Part shown: piece by piece, positions 32,450 through 42,226 of the stretch
Numbering within the stretch: the first letter of the stretch is position 1
Layout: every line of letters starts with the position of its first letter
Assembly: GCF_902150045.1 (NCBI RefSeq)
Contig: NZ_CABFVU010000003.1
Location: forward strand, 744,001 to 808,000
Source of the DNA: Chitinophaga polysaccharea
GTDB taxonomy: Bacteria > Bacteroidota > Bacteroidia > Chitinophagales > Chitinophagaceae
Direction of reading: 5' to 3'
DNA length: 64,000 bases
Notes under the pieces: model-generated
Database searches by the model: none
What the model was told of the DNA's origin: nothing
Seen by the model: the letters and a program-made list of their open reading frames with translations, nothing else
Translations under genes and position numbers: made by a program

Positions 32450-33922
32450 TCAAGGATTCTGCGGGAAGTTGACGGGGTCATTATGAATATCTATTTCACT
32501 CTGCGGTATCGGAAATAACAGCCGTGCCGGCGTAAGCGCAGGTGTGGTAAGATTATATTCGTTCTTCAGGTGGGCCTGCATAATGGCCAGCCCTTTTGAA
32601 TAACGCACCAGGTCGAACCAACGATTATTTTCAAAGGCCAGCTCTACTCTCCTCTCTGCAAAAACAGCATCGCGGAAACTACCCTGGTCAGGCAACTCAG
32701 CCGGTGTTTTGTCTTTCAATCCCGCACGTCGCCTTACCTGGTTGAGGAAGCCAAAGGCGGTGTTATCACCGGTGGCAGCGCTGTATCCCTGCTCGTTCAG
32801 CGTTTCCGCCTGCAGCAACAGGATATCTGCATACCGTAATACCGGGAAACTGCTGCCTCCATCGCCGGTAGCGCCGGGAGGATCCAGGTATTTCTTTACA
32901 TAATTCCCTGCCTGTGTAGTAGTGGCATTCTTGTAAGACACGGTGTCCAGCGATGCGATCAGCCTCTTATCACCGGTTTCATAAGCAGCCACCAGGTCGT
33001 GCGTAGGCCGGTTATTGTTTGATCCCCCATAGGCCACACCGTTATAATAAAAGGAGAACGGCACCATGTCGGTGAAATAGTAATTGCCTTCAGAAGGATT
33101 CAGCCCCTTTTTAAAACGGATAATAAACAACACCTCTGCATTAAGCCCTGCTGCCGGGTTATACAAAGCAGCATAATCAGGCAGCAACGTATATCCGTTC
33201 ACGTTTTTCAGTACTGCGGCTGCAGCGCTCCATTTTTTCTCTGTCACATATACTTTCCCCAGCAGGCCGTTGGCGCTGCCGGCGGTTACCCGTCCATAAT
33301 CGTTCACGTTGGTATACACCGCGGGAAGCAAAGTGGCGGCAGATTGCAGGTCCTTTTCTATCTGCGCATATACTTCGGTGATATCATTCCGTTTATCGTT
33401 GAGCGATTCGCTGGTGGTTTCCACCCTGGTTACCAACGGCACTTTTCCATACAGCCGTACCAGGTCAAAATACACGAATGCCCGCAGGAATAAAGCCTCT
33501 CCCCTGAACTGCTTTTTGGAGGAATCCGGGATGTCCGCAGCATCAATCTGGTCCAGCACCGCGTTGGCGCGGGATATGGTAAGATAGGCGCCTGCATATA
33601 CATCGGTGAGGAACGGGTTGGTAGTGGTTTCTGTGAACAGGTCTATCTGCGAAGCCACACCGCCCAGCGCGCCACGGTCAAGGATATCGGTATTATCACT
33701 CCTTACTTCCATCAGGTAGTAGGCCGATTTGCCATAACTGCGGGTGTTCTGCAAACCATCATAGATGGCATTTACGCCCTGCTGGAAATCGCTGGTGGTT
33801 TTAAAGAAGGTGGCCGTTGTTTGATTGGATACCGGCGGAAGGTTGATAAAATTCTTGCTGCAGGATGCCATTGCTGTTACCAGCCATAAACCTGCTATTG
33901 CTTTTATATGATTCAGCTGCAT
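32450..33922 (-). CDS. SusD/RagB family nutrient-binding lipoprotein
   Basis: 490 residues. Signal with lipobox (LWLVTAMASCSKN, Cys about 21), SusD-like N-terminal domain (FKTTSDFQQGVNAIYDGLQN, then RSYGKSAYYLMEVRSDNTD) and the C-terminal SusD domain ending in RLLFPIPQSEIDIHNDP. Helical TPR-like segments include FRGEALFLRAFVYFDLVRLY. It works with the SusC gene 12 bp upstream as the lid of the outer-membrane importer. No glycoside hydrolase, sulfatase or protease neighbour is present on this strand, so the substrate cannot be inferred. Confidence 0.95.
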   Translation of the reverse strand: MQLNHIKAIAGLWLVTAMASCSKNFINLPPVSNQTTATFFKTTSDFQQGVNAIYDGLQNTRSYGKSAYYLMEVRSDNTDILDRGALGGVASQIDLFTETTTNPFLTDVYAGAYLTISRANAVLDQIDAADIPDSSKKQFRGEALFLRAFVYFDLVRLYGKVPLVTRVETTSESLNDKRNDITEVYAQIEKDLQSAATLLPAVYTNVNDYGRVTAGSANGLLGKVYVTEKKWSAAAAVLKNVNGYTLLPDYAALYNPAAGLNAEVLFIIRFKKGLNPSEGNYYFTDMVPFSFYYNGVAYGGSNNNRPTHDLVAAYETGDKRLIASLDTVSYKNATTTQAGNYVKKYLDPPGATGDGGSSFPVLRYADILLLQAETLNEQGYSAATGDNTAFGFLNQVRRRAGLKDKTPAELPDQGSFRDAVFAERRVELAFENNRWFDLVRYSKGLAIMQAHLKNEYNLTTPALTPARLLFPIPQSEIDIHNDPVNFPQNP

Positions 33923-33934
33923 AAGTGCCTGTTT

Positions 33935-36900
33935 TTAAAATGAAAGATTAATACCTGCGGTGAATGTTCTTGGCAACGGGTAGGTACCATAGTCCTCTCC
34001 CTGCGACAAGGGCGCATCGGGCCGGGCATTCACTTCGGGGTTATAACCGGTGTAATCGGTCCAGGTATAAATATTCTGGCCAGACAGGTACACCTGCAGG
34101 CCCTGGATCTTATTATTGAACAGTTGCGGGTTAAATGTATAACCGACAGTTAAATTACGTAAACGTACATACGAACCATCTTCCACGAAAAAGGAACTGG
34201 GTTGTGTACTGTTACCGGTAGTAACCCTGTTGGGGCGCATGGTATTGCCATCGCCGGGATCTGCAGGCGATTTCCAGTAGCCGGTTTCTTCAATCATTTG
34301 GTTGGCGTTGCCTTCGCTGTTATACAGGAAACGGCGTTGCAGGTTCATTACCTTATTGCCATTCACAGCCTGCAGCGATACGGTAAGGTCAAATCCTTTG
34401 TAGCGGAATTCATTGGTAAGCCCCCAGATGAATTTGGGAAAATAACTGCCAATCTCTGTCCTGTCGGCGGCGTCTATTTTCTTATCCCCGGTTACATCAA
34501 CAAATCTGCGGTCGCCGGGCCTGGTGCTGGCATAATGAGGATAAGCGTCAATCTCCGCCTGGTTCTTAAACACACCCCCATTTACATAACCATAATAGCT
34601 GCCAATGGGCGAGCCTACTTTGGTGATGTACAACTGGGAGATGGTGCCATTGCCCCCGTCGGAAATGACAGGCGCATTATTGGCGCCGAGTTGCAGCACT
34701 TCATTTTTGTTGGAAGAAATATTAAAGCTGGTGTTCCAGGTAAAAGGACCGGTGAAATTGCGGGAGGTTAAACCGAATTCCACGCCGGAATTGCGCACCT
34801 TGCCAATATTCTTCAATGCCTTGCCAAAGCCGGAACTGAGCGGCACCGGTACTTCCAGCAGCAGGTTGGAAGTGGTGGCCCGGTAGTAGTCGGCGCTGAG
34901 ATAGATCCTGTTGGCCAGCAATCCTATATCCAGCCCTGCATTGAGCTGCACTGTTTTCTCCCAGGTAAGGTCCGGGTTGGCCGGCTGTGCCAGCCCCACT
35001 CCGTTCACGGCGGTACCGCTGCCGTTGCCCAGTACATAACCGTTGGAAGCCAGCAGGTCGTACGCCGCGTAGTTGGCGATCTGGAAATTACCGGATGTGC
35101 CGTAGCTTACCCTGGCTTTCAGTTCAGAAACAGCTCTTACTTTAAAGAACGATTCATTGCTGATGAGCCAGCCGCCTGATACCGCGGGGAAATAACCCCA
35201 TTTGTTATTGGCGCCGAAACGGGAGGAGCCGTCGCTGCGGATGCTGGCAGACACAAAGTATTTATCAGCGTAATTATAGTTGAGCCTTCCCAGGTAGGAA
35301 AGCAGCGACCATTGCGATTCGGCGGAAGTACCGCTGGTAATGGTGGCCGCGTTCAGCGTTTGTACGGCATCATTAGGGAAGCCGGTGCCATAGGTTTCGT
35401 TGGCCTTGGTGGTATTCTTCTGCGAAGTATACCCGGCCAGTACATCGAAGTGATGTTTATCGCTGATATTGAACTGGTAGTTCAGTGTATTTTCCCAGAG
35501 CCAGTTCACAGACAGCGCCGTTTGTGCCGATCCTTTTGGAATAGTGGGCGCTCCCTGCTGGATGGGCTTATAACTTCCCAGTGTAGAAGGACGGAAATAA
35601 TTCCTGCTGAAATGATTGATATCTGTACCAAAGAAGGTTTTAAACTTCAGTCCTTTAATAATTTCATACTCTGCCCAGGCGCTGCCGAGATTGCGCACAT
35701 GATCCAGTTTATCCTTGATCTGTGTGGCCAGCGCTACAGGGTTTTCACCGCCGGAGTAACCATAGGCCCAGAGGTTTTGACGGTTGGTGGCCAGTGATCC
35801 GTCCGGGTTATACACCGGGAATACGGGCGATGCCTTCAGCGCATTACTGAGTATCCCGTCAAATGTCCATGGCCCTTCACTGTTGATCAGGTCGTAATGA
35901 TCAAAGGTAGGGTTAACGGTAACGCCTATCTTTAAACGGGAAGTAAGCGCTGCATTGAAGTTGGCCCTCAGCCCGTAACGTTTATAGCCGGAGCCGAGAA
36001 TGATGCCCTGCTGGTCGAGGTAGTTGCCGGAAATATAGTACTGGAATTTGTCGCTGCCACCGGAGGCCGACAATGTATGATTTTGAATAGGCGCCGTTCT
36101 GAAAAGGGCGTCCTGCCAATCGGTGTTGGTAAGACCAGCATCCCCGGCCAGGTAAGGCAATATTTCCGGTGCTATCTGGAAATTGGAATTTCCCCTGGTA
36201 GCGTTATTGTCGTTAATGCTGCCGGAAGGATTGAAATCCAGGTAAGCATTGTTTTTAGCATCAAAGCTGAATTTGGACCACTGGTAGGCGTCCATCAGCT
36301 TTATTTTTTTGCTCACCTGCTGAAAGCCTGCATACATGTTATATCCAAAGGAAGGCGGACCGGTGGTTTTTCCTTTTTTAGTAGTGATCAGCACCACGCC
36401 GTTGGAAGCGCGTGAACCGTAAATAGCGGCAGATGAGGCATCTTTAAGGATGTCTATGGAAGCAATATCATCGCTGTTTAAAGTGCTGAGCGGATCAGGG
36501 GATTTCTGGAAAGATGCCTGCCCGGTGATGTTGACCATATCGGTGGCTCCCTGTAAATTCTTCAGGTCGTTCGACAATGGAATTCCATCTACCACATACA
36601 GCGGATCAATGCCTGCGGAAATAGAGTTCAGACCGCGGATACGTACACTGATACTGCCCCCCGGCGCACCGGTGTTCTGCAGCACCTGTACACCCGGCAC
36701 CTTACCGGCAATGGCCTGTTCAAAACTGCTTACCGGCTGGTCTTTCAGATCGGCAGCCCGTACGGAAGCAACGGCGCCGGTGATCTCCCTGCGGCGTTGC
36801 ACCCCATAACCTACTACCACTACCTGGTTGAGGGAAGAACTGGATTCTTTCAAAACAACAGCCACCGGCTGATGCTCCTGCAAAGTAATACCCTCCAGCT

Positions 36901-37195
36901 GCGCAGGCTCGTAACCGATAGAGGTGAACCGGAAACTGTAAGGAGCCCCCAGCACCAGGCCGGGAAAATGGAAAGTACCACCTGCGTTTGTTTGTGTAGA
37001 TACCGTGGCGCCCGAGGTTTCATTTTTCGCCGTTACAGATACCCCCGGTAATCCTTCGTGCCTTTCATTTTGCACGGTACCGGTAACGCCTGTACGCTTT
37101 TCCTGCGCCTGCAGGTAAAAAGGGCTGAATAACAGGAGAAGTAACAATGCGCTCCTCCATTTTTCTTTTAAAGAGCGGATGTAAAAAGAGTCCAT
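33935..37195 (-). CDS. SusC/RagA-type TonB-linked outer membrane importer
   Basis: 1086 residues from the ATG at 37195 (the frame continues for 32 codons without signal-like sequence). Signal ALLLLLLFSPFYLQAQ, carboxypeptidase-regulatory-like domain (GVTGTVQNERHEGLPGVSVT), SusC plug with VVVGYGVQRRREITGAVASV (the TonB-box region) and DPLYVVDGIPLSNDL, STLNSDDIASIDILKDASSA, then the 22-strand barrel to a terminal Phe (FTAGINLSF). There is no STN domain, so unlike the first SusC it is not expected to signal to a FecR. Paired with SusD downstream. Confidence 0.96.
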   Translation of the reverse strand: MDSFYIRSLKEKWRSALLLLLLFSPFYLQAQEKRTGVTGTVQNERHEGLPGVSVTAKNETSGATVSTQTNAGGTFHFPGLVLGAPYSFRFTSIGYEPAQLEGITLQEHQPVAVVLKESSSSLNQVVVVGYGVQRRREITGAVASVRAADLKDQPVSSFEQAIAGKVPGVQVLQNTGAPGGSISVRIRGLNSISAGIDPLYVVDGIPLSNDLKNLQGATDMVNITGQASFQKSPDPLSTLNSDDIASIDILKDASSAAIYGSRASNGVVLITTKKGKTTGPPSFGYNMYAGFQQVSKKIKLMDAYQWSKFSFDAKNNAYLDFNPSGSINDNNATRGNSNFQIAPEILPYLAGDAGLTNTDWQDALFRTAPIQNHTLSASGGSDKFQYYISGNYLDQQGIILGSGYKRYGLRANFNAALTSRLKIGVTVNPTFDHYDLINSEGPWTFDGILSNALKASPVFPVYNPDGSLATNRQNLWAYGYSGGENPVALATQIKDKLDHVRNLGSAWAEYEIIKGLKFKTFFGTDINHFSRNYFRPSTLGSYKPIQQGAPTIPKGSAQTALSVNWLWENTLNYQFNISDKHHFDVLAGYTSQKNTTKANETYGTGFPNDAVQTLNAATITSGTSAESQWSLLSYLGRLNYNYADKYFVSASIRSDGSSRFGANNKWGYFPAVSGGWLISNESFFKVRAVSELKARVSYGTSGNFQIANYAAYDLLASNGYVLGNGSGTAVNGVGLAQPANPDLTWEKTVQLNAGLDIGLLANRIYLSADYYRATTSNLLLEVPVPLSSGFGKALKNIGKVRNSGVEFGLTSRNFTGPFTWNTSFNISSNKNEVLQLGANNAPVISDGGNGTISQLYITKVGSPIGSYYGYVNGGVFKNQAEIDAYPHYASTRPGDRRFVDVTGDKKIDAADRTEIGSYFPKFIWGLTNEFRYKGFDLTVSLQAVNGNKVMNLQRRFLYNSEGNANQMIEETGYWKSPADPGDGNTMRPNRVTTGNSTQPSSFFVEDGSYVRLRNLTVGYTFNPQLFNNKIQGLQVYLSGQNIYTWTDYTGYNPEVNARPDAPLSQGEDYGTYPLPRTFTAGINLSF

Positions 37196-37581
37196 AGGTG
37201 CTTTTTTGGGGCCCTCTGCAGGTTGTTGCCATGCCTGCAACAGCACAGGCTGCATATGCCTGCCGGTTTCCAGGGCCGTGTGATAAAACAATTACAACTG
37301 ATTGGCTGATGACGCGATAATAGATTTTCAGTTTACAGCGTTAAATGTAACAACAAGTTTCTAGTCCACCAAATCAATAGACTAACATACACGAAGATAT
37401 TTTACGGTAGATAAATTTATCCTGATGAAACAGTTGCCTCCCCGGAAGCTACTGTCCGGAAATGAACACCCCGCCCGGGAAAGCGGACAACCTGTGTTAG
37501 TTTTTATTACATTACTCACTGATAACCAATAACCGGAGGATTGGCACTTTCTTCGCTCCGGGAAAGCCACAATATCATGAT

Positions 37582-39990
37582 ATGTTAGGCAACCAGTTCA
37601 AAATCGCATGGCGGAATTTCCGCAAGCACATTACACATAGCCTCTTAAACCTTACAGGGCTCACACTTGGGCTCACGGGTTGTTTTTTTATTACGCTGTA
37701 CATAAACGATGAATATAGCTACGACCGCTGGATACCTGGGCACGAACAGGTATACAGGGCGGGACTGGACGTAAAAACCCAAACGAATGATATGATTTCG
37801 TTTGCCGCTACCTCCGGGTTTCTCCGGCAGGCAGTAATGGTATATCCTGAAGTACAATCGGCGGTAAGGGTATTTGAGTATGGAACAAATACCGCTGTCA
37901 GCAATGGCAGTAATAACGCCAGAACATTCAATGAGAAAGGCATCTACTTCGCCGACAGCACCTTGCTGGAGGTACTGCCCTACCCTTTGCTGGCTGGCAA
38001 TGCCCGCACCGCCATGAACAACGCGGATGGCATTATGCTCACAGTGGAGAAAGCGGAAAAGTATTTCGGAAGAGAGAATAATGCAAGTAACTATCTCAAT
38101 AAAATACTAACGATCAATAACAAAAATTACCGGGTAACAGGGGTATTGAAAAATGTACCTGCCAATACCTATTTCCGCCCTGATTTTATTATTTCTACGG
38201 TAAGCGTAAAGAACGAGGGATGGTTCAGGCGTAACATGGAAAACTGGCATGGCACCATGACACAAACCTTTCTGAAACTGGCGCCGGGAACAGATTGGAA
38301 AGCTTTTGAAAGAAAGATCAGTAAAATTGCCTACCAGTTTGTGGGAGATGAAATAAAGGCTAACTCCCAGGATTATACGAATTTCCTCCAGCCGCTTACT
38401 TCTATACACCTGCATTCAAATCTTCGCTATGAGCTAAGCAAAAACAGCGATATCCTATACGTAAGGATATTGTCGTTTGTAGCCTTGTTCATCCTCCTCA
38501 TTGCCGGCATTAACTTCATCAACCTGGCTACCGCTACTGCCGGCAGCCGAGCCAAGGAAGTAGGCGTCAGAAAAGTGATAGGCGCCAACCGTTCCCAGCT
38601 GGTATTGCAGTTTATGATAGAAGCCCTCATGATGAGCGCTATTGCTTTTATTGCTACGGTAATGTTAATCATGGTCCTGCTGCCTGTTTTTAACAGCATT
38701 GCAGATAAAAGCTTTACCATGGCGCAACTATTCCAGCTTCGCTTTATTGCCGCGGGCCTGGGAATCAGTATGGGCATCGGGCTGCTGGCAGGCATTTACC
38801 CCGCTATCATTCTTTCAGGATTCAATCCCATGCGTATTATACAGCGTCGCGGCGCGCAGAGGAAAACACATTCGCTCCGTAATGTGCTGGTAGTAACACA
38901 ATTTTGCATTTCCATCCTGCTGATCGTAGCTACCATGGTGGTATACCGGCAACTCCAGTTTATGAAAAGCTTTAACCTGGGCCTCAATCAATCGCAGGTG
39001 CTGGTGATCCCCATTAACGGGCCCGAGGCCGGCAACAGGAAGAAAGCCCTGCTGGAAAAATTCCGCGGCCAGGCCGATGTAATTTCCGTAAGCGCTTCCA
39101 GTTATGTGCCGGGCCAGGAATTTGGCAATAATCTTCTCCAGCTGAAAGGTGATCATACAAAGCAAACAGATGCCAGATTATTATCGGCCGACGACCAGTT
39201 TTTCCGCACCTACAACATACAGCTGCTGGCAGGCCGGTTGGTGAACATGACACCCGATACCAGCCGGGAAAGCGGTGATATCATGATCAATGAAGCTGCC
39301 CTTCCATTCTTTGGCTGGAAAACGCCGGAAGAAGCGCTTGGAAAGGAATTTGATTTCGGCTGGGGCACAGTATGCGGGGTTTACAAGGATTTTCATTTCA
39401 CCTCCCTGCAACGCGGGGTAACGCCACTGGCTATTTTTTATAATCCCAACTGGCTGAATTATATCAGCATAAAGATGAATACCCGTAACGCTGCGGCCAC
39501 TGTGGCCAGGTTGGAAAAAGTATGGCAGTCGGTAGTGCCTTCTGCTTCGTTTGATTACTTTTTCCAGGACGAGGCATTTAACCGCCAGTACCTGGCAGAG
39601 CAAAGGCTCGGCTCTCTCTTCCTCATCTTCTCCCTTTTTGCGATTGCCATTGCCTGTCTTGGTTTGTTTGGATTAGCCTCCTTCACCGCTGCGCAGCGGA
39701 CCAAGGAAATCGGCATCAGGAAAGTACTGGGGGCCAGTATTACAGGTATTATAAAACTGTTGTCGAAAGATTTTGTAATGCTGGTGATAATTGCCGCCGT
39801 TATTGCGTTTCCGCTGGCGTGGTGGGCTATGAGCAACTGGTTACAAAACTTTGCCTACCGTGCGCCTATAAGCGGCTGGATATTTATCCTGGCAGGCGGA
39901 GGCGCATTGGTGATAGCGCTGATCACGGTGAGTTTCCAGGCAGTGAAAGCAGCACTGGCCAACCCGGTGAACAGCCTGCAGGCAGAATAA
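37582..39990 (+). CDS. FtsX/MacB-type ABC transporter permease
   Basis: 802 residues. Two MacB periplasmic core-plus-FtsX units in tandem. First TM (LLNLTGLTLGLTGCFFITLY), periplasmic MacB_PCD, FtsX block 1 (SFVALFILLIAGINFINLAT, KEVGVRKVIGANRSQLVLQF), second half (VLVVTQFCISILLIVATMV) and a C-terminal FtsX block (CLGLFGLASFTAAQRTKEIG, IRKVLGASITGIIKLLSKDF). This eight-TM-like organisation is usual for Bacteroidota permeases that need a separate ATPase, which is not adjacent. Role in export or mechanotransmission unknown. Followed by a GC-rich hairpin. Confidence 0.94.
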   Translation: MLGNQFKIAWRNFRKHITHSLLNLTGLTLGLTGCFFITLYINDEYSYDRWIPGHEQVYRAGLDVKTQTNDMISFAATSGFLRQAVMVYPEVQSAVRVFEYGTNTAVSNGSNNARTFNEKGIYFADSTLLEVLPYPLLAGNARTAMNNADGIMLTVEKAEKYFGRENNASNYLNKILTINNKNYRVTGVLKNVPANTYFRPDFIISTVSVKNEGWFRRNMENWHGTMTQTFLKLAPGTDWKAFERKISKIAYQFVGDEIKANSQDYTNFLQPLTSIHLHSNLRYELSKNSDILYVRILSFVALFILLIAGINFINLATATAGSRAKEVGVRKVIGANRSQLVLQFMIEALMMSAIAFIATVMLIMVLLPVFNSIADKSFTMAQLFQLRFIAAGLGISMGIGLLAGIYPAIILSGFNPMRIIQRRGAQRKTHSLRNVLVVTQFCISILLIVATMVVYRQLQFMKSFNLGLNQSQVLVIPINGPEAGNRKKALLEKFRGQADVISVSASSYVPGQEFGNNLLQLKGDHTKQTDARLLSADDQFFRTYNIQLLAGRLVNMTPDTSRESGDIMINEAALPFFGWKTPEEALGKEFDFGWGTVCGVYKDFHFTSLQRGVTPLAIFYNPNWLNYISIKMNTRNAAATVARLEKVWQSVVPSASFDYFFQDEAFNRQYLAEQRLGSLFLIFSLFAIAIACLGLFGLASFTAAQRTKEIGIRKVLGASITGIIKLLSKDFVMLVIIAAVIAFPLAWWAMSNWLQNFAYRAPISGWIFILAGGGALVIALITVSFQAVKAALANPVNSLQAE

Positions 39991-39996
39991 TCTACA

Positions 39997-40027
39997 GAGG
40001 CGCAGCATCTGTCGGATGTTGCGCCTC
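39997..40027 (+). terminator. 13-bp hairpin after the permease gene
   Basis: GAGGCGCAGCATC (39997-40009) pairs with GATGTTGCGCCTC (40015-40027) with one G-U pair and a 5-nt loop, 6 bp after the stop. No long T-tract. Confidence 0.65.
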
Positions 40028-40066
40028 CTGTTATAAAAGAAAACAGCCGTTTTACTTCCCGGCTAT

Positions 40067-40369
40067 TTACTTCGTATAAAAAACAATATCATCTGCATCC
40101 GGTTCACTGTCTGCCAGCTGTTCTTCCCAGCCTGCAGGCAGTTTAAAGATATTATGCAATCCGCCCAGGAGCTCCAGCCAGCCGCTCATTTCGTCAGACA
40201 CCTCCAACGTTTCGCCCTCCATGGTTTTGAATACCAGGAAAGTGGCTTCTCCCGGGTACGCATACACTTTATAACCTGCAATATGCGTTACGTCTTCCCA
40301 GTAGATGGTGTTATCAATATCTTCATCATATTTCACGTAAAGCGTGCGTTCGTCAAATTGTATATCCAT
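40067..40369 (-). CDS. hypothetical protein
   Basis: 100 residues, acidic, beta-rich (ERTLYVKYDEDIDNTIYWED, HIAGYKVYAYPGEATFLVF, WEEQLADSEPDADDIVF). No signal peptide or membrane segment. Family not recognised with certainty; it resembles small Bacteroidota proteins found near immunity or cold-shock-type genes only in composition. It precedes no obvious partner; its start is 28 bp after the end of the secreted-protein gene on the same strand. Confidence 0.68.
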   Translation of the reverse strand: MDIQFDERTLYVKYDEDIDNTIYWEDVTHIAGYKVYAYPGEATFLVFKTMEGETLEVSDEMSGWLELLGGLHNIFKLPAGWEEQLADSEPDADDIVFYTK

Positions 40370-40397
40370 ATTTCGAATGTATTGATTTCTGGATGAT

Positions 40398-41297
40398 TTA
40401 CTCCCCGTTAAAGGTAAAACTTACTTTAAATAAACGACTGGCTCCGGCATCATTATCAGATACGAGGTGAAGCGTCAGGGTATTGCCTTGTATGCTTTCC
40501 ACGCAAATGCCTTCTATCTTTTCACCTTTAAATGCAGGGTGTGCGTTTGTTAAATTGAGCATGCCATCCGGTGTAATGGTAGTTTGTGATAATTTAAGGG
40601 AGATGTTATTGATCCATCCTATATAGCTGTCGCCGATAGCGCCGTCGTCATACGCATTGGCTGTGGCCTCGGAAGAGAAAGTACACAGGAGCAGGTCTTT
40701 TTCCGGCACATAGCAAAGCTCAGACACTCCTGCAAATACAGGCGTTGGCGTTAGTAACGTTAACGGTACTACGCTAAGGGCCGGCGCCGCCTGCTCCCAG
40801 AAACCTGGCGCCGTAAGCACCAGCTGGTTCTGTGGCCAGGTATTATTTCCGCGGTTGCTTAACAGTAAGGTATTATTCACTACAGCAGCGCCTTCTATAT
40901 TCAGCTCATTGATCCCGCTGGCCAGTAACTGCGCGGTAAAAGCGGGCGGGTATGGAATAAACTGTATATCGGCGCTGTCTCCGTCGGGCAGCGGCAGCAG
41001 TAGCAGCTGCCGGCGTTTTTCCGTTGCCAGCGATCCTGAGGCCATCAGGTAAGTACGGCCATGCAACCTGATAAGTACAGCTGCCTCATAATCCGCTTTC
41101 AGCGCTTTGGCAATCCTTTTTTCTGTGGCGCCGGAAATCCGGATATTTCTTACAATATGGTAATCCTTGTCCAGCACCTGGATACAGGCAGCGTCGTCGC
41201 CAATAAGATATAGCCTGTCCCCGTGAAATTCCACCGCTGAAGCCGAAGGGAAATCAGGCAGCAATAAGGTGCATATGAGTGTGATCACTGCTTTCAT
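40398..41297 (-). CDS. secreted beta-propeller-like protein of unknown function
   Basis: 299 residues. Signal VITLICTLLLPDFPSASA, then repeated strand-turn units (VEFHGDRLYLIGDDAACIQV, LYLIGDDAAC, LLLSNRGNNTWPQNQLVL, FAGVSELCYVPEKDLLLCTF) suggesting a propeller or solenoid. No lipobox and no catalytic motif seen. It is 7 bp downstream of the SGNH hydrolase gene and probably co-transcribed; it could be its export companion, but this is inference. It may belong to DUF6929; the assignment is not secure. Confidence 0.78.
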   Translation of the reverse strand: MKAVITLICTLLLPDFPSASAVEFHGDRLYLIGDDAACIQVLDKDYHIVRNIRISGATEKRIAKALKADYEAAVLIRLHGRTYLMASGSLATEKRRQLLLLPLPDGDSADIQFIPYPPAFTAQLLASGINELNIEGAAVVNNTLLLSNRGNNTWPQNQLVLTAPGFWEQAAPALSVVPLTLLTPTPVFAGVSELCYVPEKDLLLCTFSSEATANAYDDGAIGDSYIGWINNISLKLSQTTITPDGMLNLTNAHPAFKGEKIEGICVESIQGNTLTLHLVSDNDAGASRLFKVSFTFNGE

Positions 41298-41304
41298 GAA
41301 GTGT

Positions 41305-42078
41305 TTATTTTAAACGGCCCACCACTTTTTTAATGGCCTGCGCCCAGAAAGTGCCCAGCTCTTCTGCTCCCTTTGCATTGGGATGTAGCTGGAAAACGCC
41401 TTCCCTCCCATTTTCCTGGATAAACAGTTCAGGATGCTTTTTAAAATAGCTGAACCCACCTGTATACCCCGTGTATACCTGTCCGGGATGTGTGCTGCGG
41501 TAACCGGCAACAATAGCATCCAGCACCGGGAAATAAGCTTGCAGGCGGGCCAGCCCTTCTGCAAGGTAACGGGAGCTGTTATACGTATTGGGGCTATACC
41601 AGGTAGGATGATGCAGGATAATAACGCAGCCGGGATAACTGCTGAGCAGCCGATCCAGGATGGCTTTTACATTTAACCGGTACTGCTCCGGCGATACCGG
41701 CGATCCGTTAGGGCCTTCAATGGCGCTGTCGTTGGTGCCAAGCACCATGGAAAACACCAGCGTGGCGTCTTTATCGGCTTTAAAGGCATCTGCAGCCTTT
41801 ACCACGTTGTTGAACAATTTATTGGTGGCAGGAAGGAAATCTACTGTGGTAGAACCGCTTACGCCCTGGTTGCTGTATTGTATATCAGTGCCGGGCATAG
41901 CGCGTTTCAGCCATTCCCAGGCTTTTACAGGCGGCGCTTCCTGTAACGGGTGCTGCAGGCCGCCACCCTGTGTAATACTGTTACCGATAAATACAATATC
42001 CAGTTTCTTTGGCTGTGCTGCCGCACAAAGGCCGGCCAGCAGGAAATAAAGGGCAATGGGTAGTTTCTTCATCATCAT
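41305..42078 (-). CDS. SGNH/GDSL hydrolase, secreted
   Basis: 257 residues. Signal peptide LPIALYFLLAGLCAAAQ, block I IVFIGNSITQGGG (nucleophile Ser), block II-like VSGSTTVDFLP, block III LGTNDSA, and block V LHPNAKG supplying the catalytic His. GNSIT in place of GDSx is a known variant in sugar-deacetylating SGNH enzymes. Three consecutive ATGs mark the start; the first is used. It likely removes acyl groups from a polysaccharide in the periplasm or outside. Confidence 0.93.
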   Translation of the reverse strand: MMMKKLPIALYFLLAGLCAAAQPKKLDIVFIGNSITQGGGLQHPLQEAPPVKAWEWLKRAMPGTDIQYSNQGVSGSTTVDFLPATNKLFNNVVKAADAFKADKDATLVFSMVLGTNDSAIEGPNGSPVSPEQYRLNVKAILDRLLSSYPGCVIILHHPTWYSPNTYNSSRYLAEGLARLQAYFPVLDAIVAGYRSTHPGQVYTGYTGGFSYFKKHPELFIQENGREGVFQLHPNAKGAEELGTFWAQAIKKVVGRLK

Positions 42079-42165
42079 AGAAAACTTTCAAACTTGTAAA
42101 ATAACATCTTCGCCGCATAAAAGGGCATTTTTCATAAAACACTTTCCCCGGGGAAAAAATATTTT

Positions 42166-42207
42166 ACGTAACCAAATGGTTACGTATATTTGTAACCGAA
42201 AGGTTTC
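42166..42207 (+). promoter_or_regulatory. double ArsR-type operator bracketing a -7 box
   Basis: Operator 1 is a perfect palindrome ACGTAACC-AAAT-GGTTACGT (42166-42185). Operator 2 is GTAACC-GAAA-GGTTTC (42192-42207, one mismatch between arms). The exact -7 box TATATTTG (42185-42192) lies between them. The ArsR start follows at 42227, so binding at both sites would bury the promoter. Confidence 0.78.
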
Positions 42208-42226
42208 ATAATATAAAATAATTACC

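Noticed and set aside
32450-37195. Full polysaccharide utilisation locus
   Set aside because: Only SusC and SusD are present; neighbouring genes are a lipoprotein and an FtsX permease on the other strand, with no carbohydrate-active enzyme.
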